A stretch of DNA of 64,000 nucleotides, taken from assembly GCA_030531435.1 (NCBI GenBank), contig JAUNNN010000002.1, positions 43,862 to 107,861 of the forward strand, read 5' to 3'. Position 1 is the stretch's first letter. Each line of letters begins with the position of its first letter. The DNA is from Lachnospiraceae bacterium (GTDB lineage Bacteria > Bacillota > Clostridia > Lachnospirales > Lachnospiraceae). The position numbers were made by a program, and so were the translations under genes. Below are positions 9,178-17,508 of this stretch, piece by piece. The notes below the pieces were generated by a model. It was not told where the DNA came from, did no database searches, and saw only the letters and a program-made list of their open reading frames with translations.

Positions 9178-9588
9178 CTATTCTCCTTTTTTTAATGCAT
9201 TCATATACTCATCATAATCTTCGTATGTTTCATTTCCTGGCTCATATGGACGGTCACAGATAGCCATCATAACGCAATCAGGAGTGAAATCATACATTGA
9301 TCTCCATACCATTTCATCAATATAAAGACCTTTTGTATCATCATCCATAACAATATCTTCTTGTACCTCGCCATTATCAACATGGACCTTACAACTTCCA
9401 GCAATTGGTACAAGAATTAGCTTTGTTTTCTTTGTTGCATGATTTCCACGACTTGCGCCTGCAATTACCTCTTTAACAAAGAAAATTCTTTTTATTTCAA
9501 ATGGAACTCTGTTATTTACTTCTGTTACAAGTAAGCTTCCATCTTCCTCTACTACTTTATTAAGCTTAATGAAATTCCAGCTTCTCAT
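9178..9588 (-). CDS. FdtA/QdtA-like cupin (sugar 3,4-ketoisomerase family), altered motif
   Basis: A 136-residue single-domain cupin of the WxcM/FdtA/QdtA family. Characterised members convert dTDP-4-keto-6-deoxyglucose to the 3-keto isomer. Family features seen are FEIKRIFFVKEV, RGNHATKK, PIAGSCKV and GLYIDEMVWRSM. The family usually has HAH in the RGxHAHKK motif; here it reads HAT, so the second active-site His is replaced by Thr52. The start is set at the ATG at 9588 because GGAGGG lies just before it. It is followed after one base by the GT2 gene and preceded by the aminotransferase. It may be an isomerase with changed chemistry or a non-catalytic binding protein. Confidence 0.75.
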   Translation of the reverse strand: MRSWNFIKLNKVVEEDGSLLVTEVNNRVPFEIKRIFFVKEVIAGASRGNHATKKTKLILVPIAGSCKVHVDNGEVQEDIVMDDDTKGLYIDEMVWRSMYDFTPDCVMMAICDRPYEPGNETYEDYDEYMNALKKGE

Positions 9589-9598
9589 ATTCCCTCCA

Positions 9599-10696
9599 TT
9601 AGCCCTTATATGCATTTACTGCTTCAATAACTTTTGTGATTTCAGCATCATCCATGTAGTCCATCATAGGAAGATTTACTATCGTATCACAAATATTCTC
9701 TGTAATAGGGAAATCTCCTCTCTTATATCCAAGATATTCCATACATGGCTGAAGATATGGTGGAACCTTCCAAGCAATATCTGTTCCAACATCTTTTCCT
9801 TTAAGGAATTCAATAAATCCATCCTGATTATCAACTCTTACTACAAACTGATACCATGTATGTCTGCAGCCTTCAGCTGTTTCTGGCAATCTAACAAGCG
9901 GATTATTGATTTCTGCAATATATCTGTTTGCAATATGAGCTCTGTTTGCAAGTAACTCTTCCATATGTGAAAGCTTAACTCTTAATATACCTGCCTGAAG
10001 CTCATCAAGTCTTGCATTAAATCCAACTTCAATATTGTGGTATCTTCTGTCACTTCCATAATTGCGAAGAGTTTTTACTTTTTTAATCAATTCCTCATCC
10101 TTTGATGCAACTCCACCACCGTCTCCAAATCCACCAAGATTCTTTGTTGGATAGAAACTATAAAATCCTGCAACACCAAATAATCCAGTGTTTGTACCCT
10201 TATAATCTGCAAAATGAGACTGAGCACAGTCTTCAAATAACATAAGATTATGTTTATTACAGAAGTCCACAATTGGTTCCATTCTTGTAGCCTGTCCATA
10301 AAGATGAGTAACAAGAACTGCCTTTGTTTTATCTGTCATAGCTTTTTCGATATTATTTACATCAAGCTGATAATATTCATCTGGCTCAACAAAAATTGGA
10401 GTAGCACCACACTGCATAACACCAAGCATTGTAGCAATGTATCCATTTGCCTGAACAATTACTTCATCACCCTCTTTAATGCCTGCTGCCATAAGTCCTA
10501 ACATAATTGCATCAAGTCCGTTATCTACACCTGCTGCATAAACATTCTCACCAAGAGCATCAGCAAATTCTTTTTCAAAATTTTCAACTTCCTTACCGAG
10601 TACATACCAGCCACTTCTTAATACATCAATGACCTTTTTCTCATACTCATCCTGATAAAGCTTAAATCCTCTTACTAATTCATTAATTGGTACCAT
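9599..10696 (-). CDS. DegT/DnrJ/EryC1 PLP-dependent sugar aminotransferase
   Basis: A 365-residue PLP aminotransferase that aminates a keto-sugar nucleotide. Seen are the cofactor Asp/Gln region FEDCAQSHFADYKG (about residues 155-168), the Schiff-base lysine in FYSFYPTKNLGGFGDGG (about residue 186), and the typical C-terminal HTWYQFVVRV. It resembles FdtB/QdtB-type enzymes that work at C3 of dTDP-sugars, in keeping with the FdtA-like neighbour, but C4 amination cannot be excluded. AGGAGAG precedes the ATG. The adjoining 2,3-dehydratase and Gfo/Idh reductase suggest that its substrate is a 2,6-dideoxy keto-sugar. Confidence 0.85.
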   Translation of the reverse strand: MVPINELVRGFKLYQDEYEKKVIDVLRSGWYVLGKEVENFEKEFADALGENVYAAGVDNGLDAIMLGLMAAGIKEGDEVIVQANGYIATMLGVMQCGATPIFVEPDEYYQLDVNNIEKAMTDKTKAVLVTHLYGQATRMEPIVDFCNKHNLMLFEDCAQSHFADYKGTNTGLFGVAGFYSFYPTKNLGGFGDGGGVASKDEELIKKVKTLRNYGSDRRYHNIEVGFNARLDELQAGILRVKLSHMEELLANRAHIANRYIAEINNPLVRLPETAEGCRHTWYQFVVRVDNQDGFIEFLKGKDVGTDIAWKVPPYLQPCMEYLGYKRGDFPITENICDTIVNLPMMDYMDDAEITKVIEAVNAYKG

Positions 10697-10705
10697 TTTT
10701 CTCTC

Positions 10706-11671
10706 CTATTCTGCTAAATCAAAAGCATATGCAATCTGTTCAATCTGTCTAAGCAATTCGTCATATGCATTATTTCTCATTTCTTCATTTTTAATACAGT
10801 TCATAAAATACTCTGTCTGTAATAAAAACTGATCTGCACTATCTGCTTCATATATGGTTTCGCCATCATTTGTTGTAAGAATTACCTGTGGTTTTAAACC
10901 ATCAGGTGCTGTATAAAATCTAGGTGCTTTTATCATTCCTTTTTGTCCCCAGATTTCTAGCTCACATTTATAAAAATTATCCATTCCAAATGAAGCCTGT
11001 AATGTATGTCCCATAGCATTTTCCATAGTCAGAGTACCATACATATCAACTTCAAAACCATCAATATAGTTTAGGCTTGCTGTAACAACCTCTGATGACT
11101 CACCAAGTAATTCAAAACCAGCCTTTATCGTATAGCCGCCTGCGTCAAGTAAACCTCCGCCTCCAAGAGCTTTCTGATGACGAATATCATCAGGCTGACG
11201 TTTTGGAAAACCGAATGCAGTTCTGACATTTCTAATGTCCCCAATTGCGTCATCTGAAATAAGCTTCTTTATAAGTGTCATCTGCGGATGATGTATAAAT
11301 CCATAATTTTCAATTATAGCAAGATTCTTTTCTTTTGCTATATTTACAAGATCTTCTGTATCTTCTACATCTATTGTAGAAGGTTTTTCAACAAATACAT
11401 GTTTACCTGCAAGAAGCGCTTTCTTCGCCCACTCATAATGAAGCGATGGTGGAAGAGGAATATAAACTGCCTCTATTTCTTCACATTCTAAAAGCTTGTC
11501 ATAACCGACAATAGCTTTACCACCAAACTCTTCTGCTAGAGCCCTTCCCGCTTCTAATCTCTCTTCAGATGATACAGCAAGCATTAAAAATTCAGCATTT
11601 TCACATTTATTAAGTGCTGGTAAAAATCTTCTTTTTGCAATATCAGCTGCTCCAAGTACACCAAATTTCAT
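10706..11671 (-). CDS. Gfo/Idh/MocA-family sugar oxidoreductase
   Basis: A 321-residue NAD(P)-dependent oxidoreductase. The N-terminal Rossmann fold starts FGVLGAADIAKRRFLPAL, the conserved EKP motif is in HVFVEKPSTID (catalytic Lys, about residue 96), and the C-terminal substrate domain contains GGGGLLDAGGYTI. Next to a 2,3-dehydratase, the best analogues are the 3-ketoreductases of antibiotic deoxysugar pathways (TylC1/SpnN type), which reduce the 3,4-diketo product. A degraded relative of this gene lies at about 59.7 kb. AAGGA precedes the ATG. Confidence 0.82.
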   Translation of the reverse strand: MKFGVLGAADIAKRRFLPALNKCENAEFLMLAVSSEERLEAGRALAEEFGGKAIVGYDKLLECEEIEAVYIPLPPSLHYEWAKKALLAGKHVFVEKPSTIDVEDTEDLVNIAKEKNLAIIENYGFIHHPQMTLIKKLISDDAIGDIRNVRTAFGFPKRQPDDIRHQKALGGGGLLDAGGYTIKAGFELLGESSEVVTASLNYIDGFEVDMYGTLTMENAMGHTLQASFGMDNFYKCELEIWGQKGMIKAPRFYTAPDGLKPQVILTTNDGETIYEADSADQFLLQTEYFMNCIKNEEMRNNAYDELLRQIEQIAYAFDLAE

Positions 11672-11683
11672 TTTTCATTCCTT

Positions 11684-13045
11684 TTATATTTCTAGTAGTG
11701 ATAATAAGTTTCTCAACTGAATATTCAAACAGTTATTAACCTGAGTTAAAATATTAAGTGTTCCATAATCACTTAGTATATATCCATCAGGCAAATCCTT
11801 TAATTCGTTTTTATCAACAGATATTATAACATTACGATTTTCTTCCTGATAAAATCTTCCACCCTCTTCTGAAAGAATCGTATCAACTATTATATCTTTT
11901 TTCGCCAGAAGCTTCTCATTAAATAGTTTTTCAACCACGTCAGGCTCTTCTTTAGAATAAGGCTCTCTTTGAACTGTAGGACCTATTTCAATATTATCAA
12001 AACATCCAATTTCTGCCCTTGGTTTAACCAAAAACTTAAGCACTCCATCATCATCACAACAAATCAGTCCAAATAGTCCCTTTCCTGTTGCAGCAAATAA
12101 TGGCTGTCGCCAGCGAGTAACTTCTCGTCCTTCAATCGCGATATCACAGAATATAACATTAAATGGATAATCTTCATCACACATAAAGACATTATCCTTC
12201 ATATGCCAATTATCAAGACTAAATAATGGCACGGTTTCTGTCCTTCGTCCTGCTAACATCTTATAATTATTTATTTCATTATAAAGACTGACAATTGTTT
12301 TTCTGTTCATGTTCCATGCAGTCTTATAGAAATAATCCTTGTCTTTAAATGGAACATCTCCCTCTTGTCCCATAAGGACATAGGGTATACATGAAAGAAC
12401 CGTTCTTGTATCCATATTCACCACATTATCGTGATGCATAAGTTCCTTTATCTGCTCTAGTGTAAGCCATCTATGGCTATTCTTTTCTTCTAATATTTCC
12501 TCTGTTTTAATAATAACGTTTCTGTTTCTCTTTTTTAGAAATCTTGATCCCTGTTCAGACTGAATCTGATCTACAATAATGTCCTCATGTTTCATGTTAA
12601 GGAAATACTGTAAAAACTCTGGTTCTCTACCTCCATGAGCTCTTGTAAAGTTACTTTTTGTAGCCTGAAGTGTCGGTGATAACTGCACAACATTTACATT
12701 TCCTGGCTCGATTTTTGCCTGCATTAAATAATGCCATGTATCATTTATTTTGCAGCAAATTATTCCAAGAAAACCTATTTCACTCTGATCAATTATAGGC
12801 TGTGAAAAAACAAGCTTATCTCCTTCATATTCCTTTGCTCCATATATCTTAAAAAATGAGCCCTTGGCGTTTCGTATGCATCCACCAATCTCATCATAAA
12901 ACCATGGATCACACTCATCTAAAGAAATATGAGATATATTAACCTCTGTCTTTTTTGAAACAGAGTCAAGCCACTCATACACTTCATCCATTGAGTGCAT
13001 TGAATATGATTCGTTTTGTTTATTTTCTCTTAAATATTCAAACAT
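11684..13045 (-). CDS. NDP-hexose 2,3-dehydratase (EvaA/TylX3/SpnO-like)
   Basis: A 453-residue protein built from two homologous halves, as in the NDP-hexose 2,3-dehydratase family. The first half has QAKIEPGNVNVVQLSPTLQ and FTRAHGGREPEF; the second has KPRAEIGCFDNIEIGPTVQ. In deoxysugar pathways the enzyme removes the C2 hydroxyl from dTDP-4-keto-6-deoxyglucose to give a 3,4-diketo-2,6-dideoxy sugar. It is better known from antibiotic clusters than from surface polysaccharide loci. AGGA precedes the ATG. No dTDP-glucose synthase or 4,6-dehydratase (RmlA/RmlB) is in the window, so the substrate must come from genes elsewhere. Confidence 0.85.
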   Translation of the reverse strand: MFEYLRENKQNESYSMHSMDEVYEWLDSVSKKTEVNISHISLDECDPWFYDEIGGCIRNAKGSFFKIYGAKEYEGDKLVFSQPIIDQSEIGFLGIICCKINDTWHYLMQAKIEPGNVNVVQLSPTLQATKSNFTRAHGGREPEFLQYFLNMKHEDIIVDQIQSEQGSRFLKKRNRNVIIKTEEILEEKNSHRWLTLEQIKELMHHDNVVNMDTRTVLSCIPYVLMGQEGDVPFKDKDYFYKTAWNMNRKTIVSLYNEINNYKMLAGRRTETVPLFSLDNWHMKDNVFMCDEDYPFNVIFCDIAIEGREVTRWRQPLFAATGKGLFGLICCDDDGVLKFLVKPRAEIGCFDNIEIGPTVQREPYSKEEPDVVEKLFNEKLLAKKDIIVDTILSEEGGRFYQEENRNVIISVDKNELKDLPDGYILSDYGTLNILTQVNNCLNIQLRNLLSLLEI

Positions 13046-13049
13046 TGTT

Positions 13050-14204
13050 TTATCCTAATATTTCATCATAAAGTGCCATATGCTTTGACACATTTGCTTC
13101 TATTGTAAAATTATTTTTATATCTGTTATAGAAGTATTCCCCATCTTTTATTACTTCTTCTCTGTTTTCAGCTAACTCCTTAACTCTTGATACAAATCTG
13201 TTGACTGTATCCTTTGTATAAAGATTCTCTTCTTTTCCAATAACTTCACTTAATCCACCAACTGAAGTTGATACAACAGAGCATTTTCTACTCATTGCTT
13301 CAACAGCTGCTTTTCCAAATGATTCAAACATGGATGACATTACAAACACATCAACCATATAGTAATAATCAGATATCTGAGCCTGTGATAAATCCTGCAT
13401 GTAAATAAGATTATCTTCACCAATACTATCTATTATACCCTTTTTTATTTCTGATACCATACCAAAATCAATTGCCTCATATACAGAAATAACAAGAGCA
13501 ACCTTAAACTTTACTCCTGCATCATGAAGTGCTTTTACAAGCTCTGGAACAAACATCCAGTCCTTTTCTTCAGAAATTCTTCCTGCAAAGCCAATCACAA
13601 ATTCATTCTCATCTATGCCATGCTTTGCTTTTTCAGTTTTTCTCTTTCCTTCATCAAAATCAGAAAATGCTTTACTAATTGTATTTGGTATGACAGCAAT
13701 ACCGCAGCTTAGATTTTCCTTACTCCAAAGAGATTTATTAAATTCTGTTGTTGTAAGAAGTCTCTTTGCATGTTTAAGCGTTGCTTTAATACAAATCATA
13801 GAATGTTTTCTGTATCCGTAGGCAAGGCCTCTGTCTGTATATACAAATGGGATTTTGCTAAAAAATCCAAGACACCTTAAAAAACCAAATGTAATTAGCG
13901 ACTCTGACATTGAAACATGAATCAAGTCCGGATTAACACTCTTAATTATTCTTTTGAAAGATGCAATTCTACTGAGAAAATTCTGAATTCTCTTAAGTTT
14001 TGTATCTTCTCTATTTTCATCAGATTTATATGTAACTATTTCAAATGGATAATCCGATTTATTTTTATTTAAAAGCTCTGGGCAGCATACATAAGGCTTA
14101 TAATCTGACATTTCTGTAAGCCCTGTACATAACGTTTCCGTAGACATCTGACCACCACCAGGGAGATCAATTGGATATTCCATTAAATAAAGTATCTTTT
14201 TCAT
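13050..14204 (-). CDS. GT4-family glycosyltransferase
   Basis: A 384-residue GT-B retaining glycosyltransferase. The N-terminal domain begins KKILYLMEYPIDLPGGGQMS with a glycine-rich acceptor-side loop. The C-terminal donor domain starts IGFAGRISEEKDW (about residue 207) and carries the E-x7-E motif in ESFGKAAVEAM, followed by STSVGGLSEVI. It is cytosolic and probably adds one sugar of the cluster A repeat. Neighbour genes are 3-4 bases away on both sides. Donor and acceptor cannot be told. Confidence 0.82.
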   Translation of the reverse strand: MKKILYLMEYPIDLPGGGQMSTETLCTGLTEMSDYKPYVCCPELLNKNKSDYPFEIVTYKSDENREDTKLKRIQNFLSRIASFKRIIKSVNPDLIHVSMSESLITFGFLRCLGFFSKIPFVYTDRGLAYGYRKHSMICIKATLKHAKRLLTTTEFNKSLWSKENLSCGIAVIPNTISKAFSDFDEGKRKTEKAKHGIDENEFVIGFAGRISEEKDWMFVPELVKALHDAGVKFKVALVISVYEAIDFGMVSEIKKGIIDSIGEDNLIYMQDLSQAQISDYYYMVDVFVMSSMFESFGKAAVEAMSRKCSVVSTSVGGLSEVIGKEENLYTKDTVNRFVSRVKELAENREEVIKDGEYFYNRYKNNFTIEANVSKHMALYDEILG

Positions 14205-14207
14205 ATA

Positions 14208-15416
14208 TTAAATAAACCAGTTATTCTTCAAATATGGCGCCTTAGAGCATGGTCCACTCTCTATTACATATTCCTTTGCAGGCTCTTTTACTTTATATCC
14301 ATCTGCACCTGCTGCCATAAGGCCTTCAGCAAGCTTTAAAACTGAATTTGCTGCATTTAATGGATTCCATTTATCATGCATTTTTTTATATGCAGCTTCC
14401 CCATATTCATCTATAAGATTTTCTTCATCAAGTAATTTCTTTAACTTTTCAGTAAGTGAATTTACATCCTCACTTTTAAAAACAAGTCCACACTTACCAT
14501 CTTCTACTAGCCAAGGTGTCGCGCCACATATATGGCTTGCAACAACAGCACATCCTGCATTAAGGCCTTCATAAATAACTGATCCCCATCCCTCAAGCTT
14601 ATTTGAAGTCATTACATAAATCTGGTAATCAGCCATTTTATTTCTTGCTTCATCTGGAGACAAAAAATTTTCAAAAGAAATAACATCTTCAAGACCATAA
14701 TCTTTAGTAAGCTTCTCGCATACAGGTCTCATCTCACCCTCGCCTACCATATGGACGCTGAAATCATACCCTTTATCTTTTAGCTTTTTTGCCGCTTTAA
14801 CCATCATTTCGGGATGCTTTAGTTTAAGCATCCTTCCAAGCCATAAAATAGATACTTTTCCATTTGCTTTTTCCTTCTTTTCTTTTAGAAGCTTTTCAAT
14901 ATCATATTCCTTATGAACAGGAAAATATCCAAATTTATAGCATTTATCTGGATATGAATTAAACATCTTTTTAAAGTCAAGAGACGTAAACGCACTTGCT
15001 CCAAGCACATATATATTCTTATCCCTATTTTTCAAATGCATCCTAATGTACTTTTTTGTAAGTCGTGGAATAAAAAATTTAATAAAGCCTTCCTTTAAAG
15101 GTCTTTCTGAATATCTAAATGTAATTTTATTTTCTTCAAGACGTCTTTCACAGTATTCTTCAGGTGCTGTACCCATAATTATTAAGTCTGAGTCAACTGC
15201 AAGCTTATCTGCCTTCTTACTATTCGCATCAGACTCATAGGTTTTAAGTACATATGAAGGAGTCTCCTCGCCCCATCCCATATTTGCCCTAAAGCCTTCC
15301 ATTGGCATTGTCTCTACAAATGTAAAACCATCGCCAAGTATATTGTAAAATTCATCACATAATGCTTTCTGGTGATGATTAAAATAATTTGAATAAAAAG
15401 TAAGTGTCTTTATCAT
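14208..15416 (-). CDS. GT4-type glycosyltransferase
   Basis: A 402-residue GT-B enzyme: the N-terminal part begins MIKTLTFYSNYFNHHQ, the donor domain begins VSILWLGRMLKLKHPEMMV (about residue 210), and EGWGSVIYEGLNAGCAVVAS carries the nucleotide-binding glutamates. The start is placed at the ATG at 15416, which overlaps the stop of the upstream gene as TAATG with AGGA in front; a start 13 codons earlier lies deep in the neighbour. The protein has a rather polar 25-residue tail after the last helix. The sugar specificity is unknown. Confidence 0.8.
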   Translation of the reverse strand: MIKTLTFYSNYFNHHQKALCDEFYNILGDGFTFVETMPMEGFRANMGWGEETPSYVLKTYESDANSKKADKLAVDSDLIIMGTAPEEYCERRLEENKITFRYSERPLKEGFIKFFIPRLTKKYIRMHLKNRDKNIYVLGASAFTSLDFKKMFNSYPDKCYKFGYFPVHKEYDIEKLLKEKKEKANGKVSILWLGRMLKLKHPEMMVKAAKKLKDKGYDFSVHMVGEGEMRPVCEKLTKDYGLEDVISFENFLSPDEARNKMADYQIYVMTSNKLEGWGSVIYEGLNAGCAVVASHICGATPWLVEDGKCGLVFKSEDVNSLTEKLKKLLDEENLIDEYGEAAYKKMHDKWNPLNAANSVLKLAEGLMAAGADGYKVKEPAKEYVIESGPCSKAPYLKNNWFI

Positions 15417-16153
15417 TATCCTAAAATAAGTTTTGCAAGTTCGACACCTACGCATTCAACAATGTAAAATTTTGAATAGCCATTTCTTCTGTAGATATCG
15501 TATTTTATTTGTATTCTCTCTATTGCACCTTTAATACTTCTTTGATGACTAACTCCATTCATTGTAAAGTTCGCTAATGGTTCATTTAAAACGCTTACTT
15601 TTACCCCATCTTTTTTCATTCTTAGGATAAGGTCATAGTCATCGTGAATAGTATCGTTTCTATACTGGTACTTCCTATATATTTCCTTTGTAATAAATGT
15701 TGTAGGATGATTCCAGTCACGGCTTGTCATATAATTTCTATTCTTTGCGTGCTTTACAAATTTGCTACCAGTTGGCATATGCATATATATATCTGCCCAG
15801 AATAAATCAAAGCTGTCCTTCTCATATACTCTGTTTACTTTTGCAATTGCATCTAGTTCATAATAGTCATCAGAATTAATCATTCCAACAACCTGTCCCT
15901 TTGCCATTGCAATACCTTTGTTCATGGCATCATACATTCCGTTATCTGGTTCAGATACAATCTTTAACTCAATGCCCTTTGATATAGCAGCTTCTTTAAA
16001 ACTCTCTGCAACTTCTACAGTTTTATCTGTCGAACCACCATCAACAATAATGTATTCAACAGGTGCCATAGTTTGGTTAATAACAGAATTCATTGCACGT
16101 CTAAGTGTCTTTTCACTATTAAAAGTAACAGTAATAATGGAAAAATCAGCCAT
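15416..16153 (-). CDS. GT2-family glycosyltransferase (WcaA/WcaE-like)
   Basis: A 245-residue single-domain GT-A enzyme. Seen are FSIITVTFNSEKTL, the nucleotide-binding YIIVDGGSTDKT, MYDAMNKGIAMAKG, and the metal-binding INSDDYY (DXD region). The start at 16153 (MADFSII) is preferred; an ATG two codons earlier is possible, and the upstream GAGGA could serve either. It overlaps the end of the large phosphoglycosyl transferase gene by 8 bases. It probably adds the second or a later sugar of the repeat unit made on that enzyme's product. Confidence 0.8.
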   Translation of the reverse strand: MADFSIITVTFNSEKTLRRAMNSVINQTMAPVEYIIVDGGSTDKTVEVAESFKEAAISKGIELKIVSEPDNGMYDAMNKGIAMAKGQVVGMINSDDYYELDAIAKVNRVYEKDSFDLFWADIYMHMPTGSKFVKHAKNRNYMTSRDWNHPTTFITKEIYRKYQYRNDTIHDDYDLILRMKKDGVKVSVLNEPLANFTMNGVSHQRSIKGAIERIQIKYDIYRRNGYSKFYIVECVGVELAKLILG

Positions 16154-17507
16154 TTTCATTTTCCTCATCATTCTGAAAAGCACTTGTAGAATCCTCTGCC
16201 TTGAAAATTACAAGCAGAGTTCTAAATAAAAGCTGTATATCTTTTAAAATCGAATAATTTTCTATATACATAAGATCAAGCATAAGCTTATCCTTTGATG
16301 TCGTATTATATTTACCGATAATCTGAGCATATCCTGTAAGGCCTGCCTTCATACGAAGACGATACCTAAACTCTGGAAGTTCTTTTGTGTATTCATTAAC
16401 ATTTTCAAGCATTTCTGGTCTAGGTCCAACTAAAGACATGTCGCCCTTTAAAATATTAAAAAGCTGAGGTAATTCGTCTATTCTATATTTTCTAAGCACC
16501 TTACCTACAGAAGTAATTCTGTCATCTCCTACAAATGTTGATTTATTTTCAACGTTTTCTTTCATTGTACGGAACTTATAGATTTCAAATACTTTGCCAT
16601 GAACAGTTGCTCTTTTTTGTTTAAAAAGTACCTTTCCTCCATCATTCTTCTTGATGCATATTGCACTTATGAGTAGGAGCGGGGACAACACCACAATCAT
16701 TAACGCTGAAATGATTACATCCATCAGTCTTTTAACAATACGCTGTTCAAACGTAATCATATGGAATTTCCATGAGAAAAATGATATGTCATCAATTACT
16801 TCTGATTTTGAATTGTGCTCAAGAATATCTGCAATCTGAGGATTAAAATAAATATTTTTAAGGTTCTGATAACAGAAATCTACTATTTCAACTCTCTTTT
16901 CCACAGGTACTTCATATAAAACTATTGAATCTGCTGCGAGCATTTTTTCTTCTAAGTTTTCTTCATTAATGCTTACAATCTCATTTACAGAGTACCTTCT
17001 TGCAAACATCTGCATAGCCTTAAGAACTCTCTTTGCTTCCTCTACGTCAGAAGCTACAATTAGACACTTCTCAGCCTCATTAATCCAGAAGAAAAAGGCT
17101 GTTCCAAGATAGGTCATAAGGATATAAATAATTATCTGAACTAAAAATACAGCAAACAATATACCTACATTTTCTATAGTAAATGTGGCATTATTTGCTT
17201 CATTTGTTTTCATAATAGTAAGTTCAAAATATGTAATTACATCAGTAAAAATCCCAGTAAGTACAAGGGATATAACAATTTCTCTTCTACGTTTTCTGCC
17301 GACATCAAATCCGCCATAGATATTTGTTAAAAGATACAGCATAAGCACATATGTAGAAAGAGTTACTGCTGCTGTTCTTGATAACGAAATAATTTCTGGA
17401 TTGTCAATTGAAAATAGCATAAAGAACGCTGCAAGAGCTGCACCGTACATTACAAATTCTATTATTGCTATTATTGATCTTTGAAATTTAGTACAAAAAC
17501 TTTTCAA
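16146..17507 (-). CDS. Large polyprenyl-phosphate sugar-1-phosphate transferase (WbaP/WcaJ-like)
   Basis: A 453-residue initiating phosphoglycosyl transferase. It has four N-terminal membrane helices (up to about residue 130), a soluble central domain with a CoA-binding-like fold, a re-entrant membrane helix near residue 262 (RLMDVIISALMIVVLSPLLL), and the catalytic C-terminus with LFKQKRATVHGKVFEIYKFRTM and IDELPQLFNILKGDMSLVGPRPE. It transfers a sugar-1-phosphate to undecaprenyl phosphate to begin the repeat unit of cluster A. The start is taken as the TTG at 17507: it follows the upstream stop by one base and has GAAGGA seven bases before, whereas the earlier in-frame ATG codons lie inside the neighbour gene. 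Confidence 0.85.
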   Translation of the reverse strand: MKSFCTKFQRSIIAIIEFVMYGAALAAFFMLFSIDNPEIISLSRTAAVTLSTYVLMLYLLTNIYGGFDVGRKRRREIVISLVLTGIFTDVITYFELTIMKTNEANNATFTIENVGILFAVFLVQIIIYILMTYLGTAFFFWINEAEKCLIVASDVEEAKRVLKAMQMFARRYSVNEIVSINEENLEEKMLAADSIVLYEVPVEKRVEIVDFCYQNLKNIYFNPQIADILEHNSKSEVIDDISFFSWKFHMITFEQRIVKRLMDVIISALMIVVLSPLLLISAICIKKNDGGKVLFKQKRATVHGKVFEIYKFRTMKENVENKSTFVGDDRITSVGKVLRKYRIDELPQLFNILKGDMSLVGPRPEMLENVNEYTKELPEFRYRLRMKAGLTGYAQIIGKYNTTSKDKLMLDLMYIENYSILKDIQLLFRTLLVIFKAEDSTSAFQNDEENENG

Positions 17508-17508
17508 A

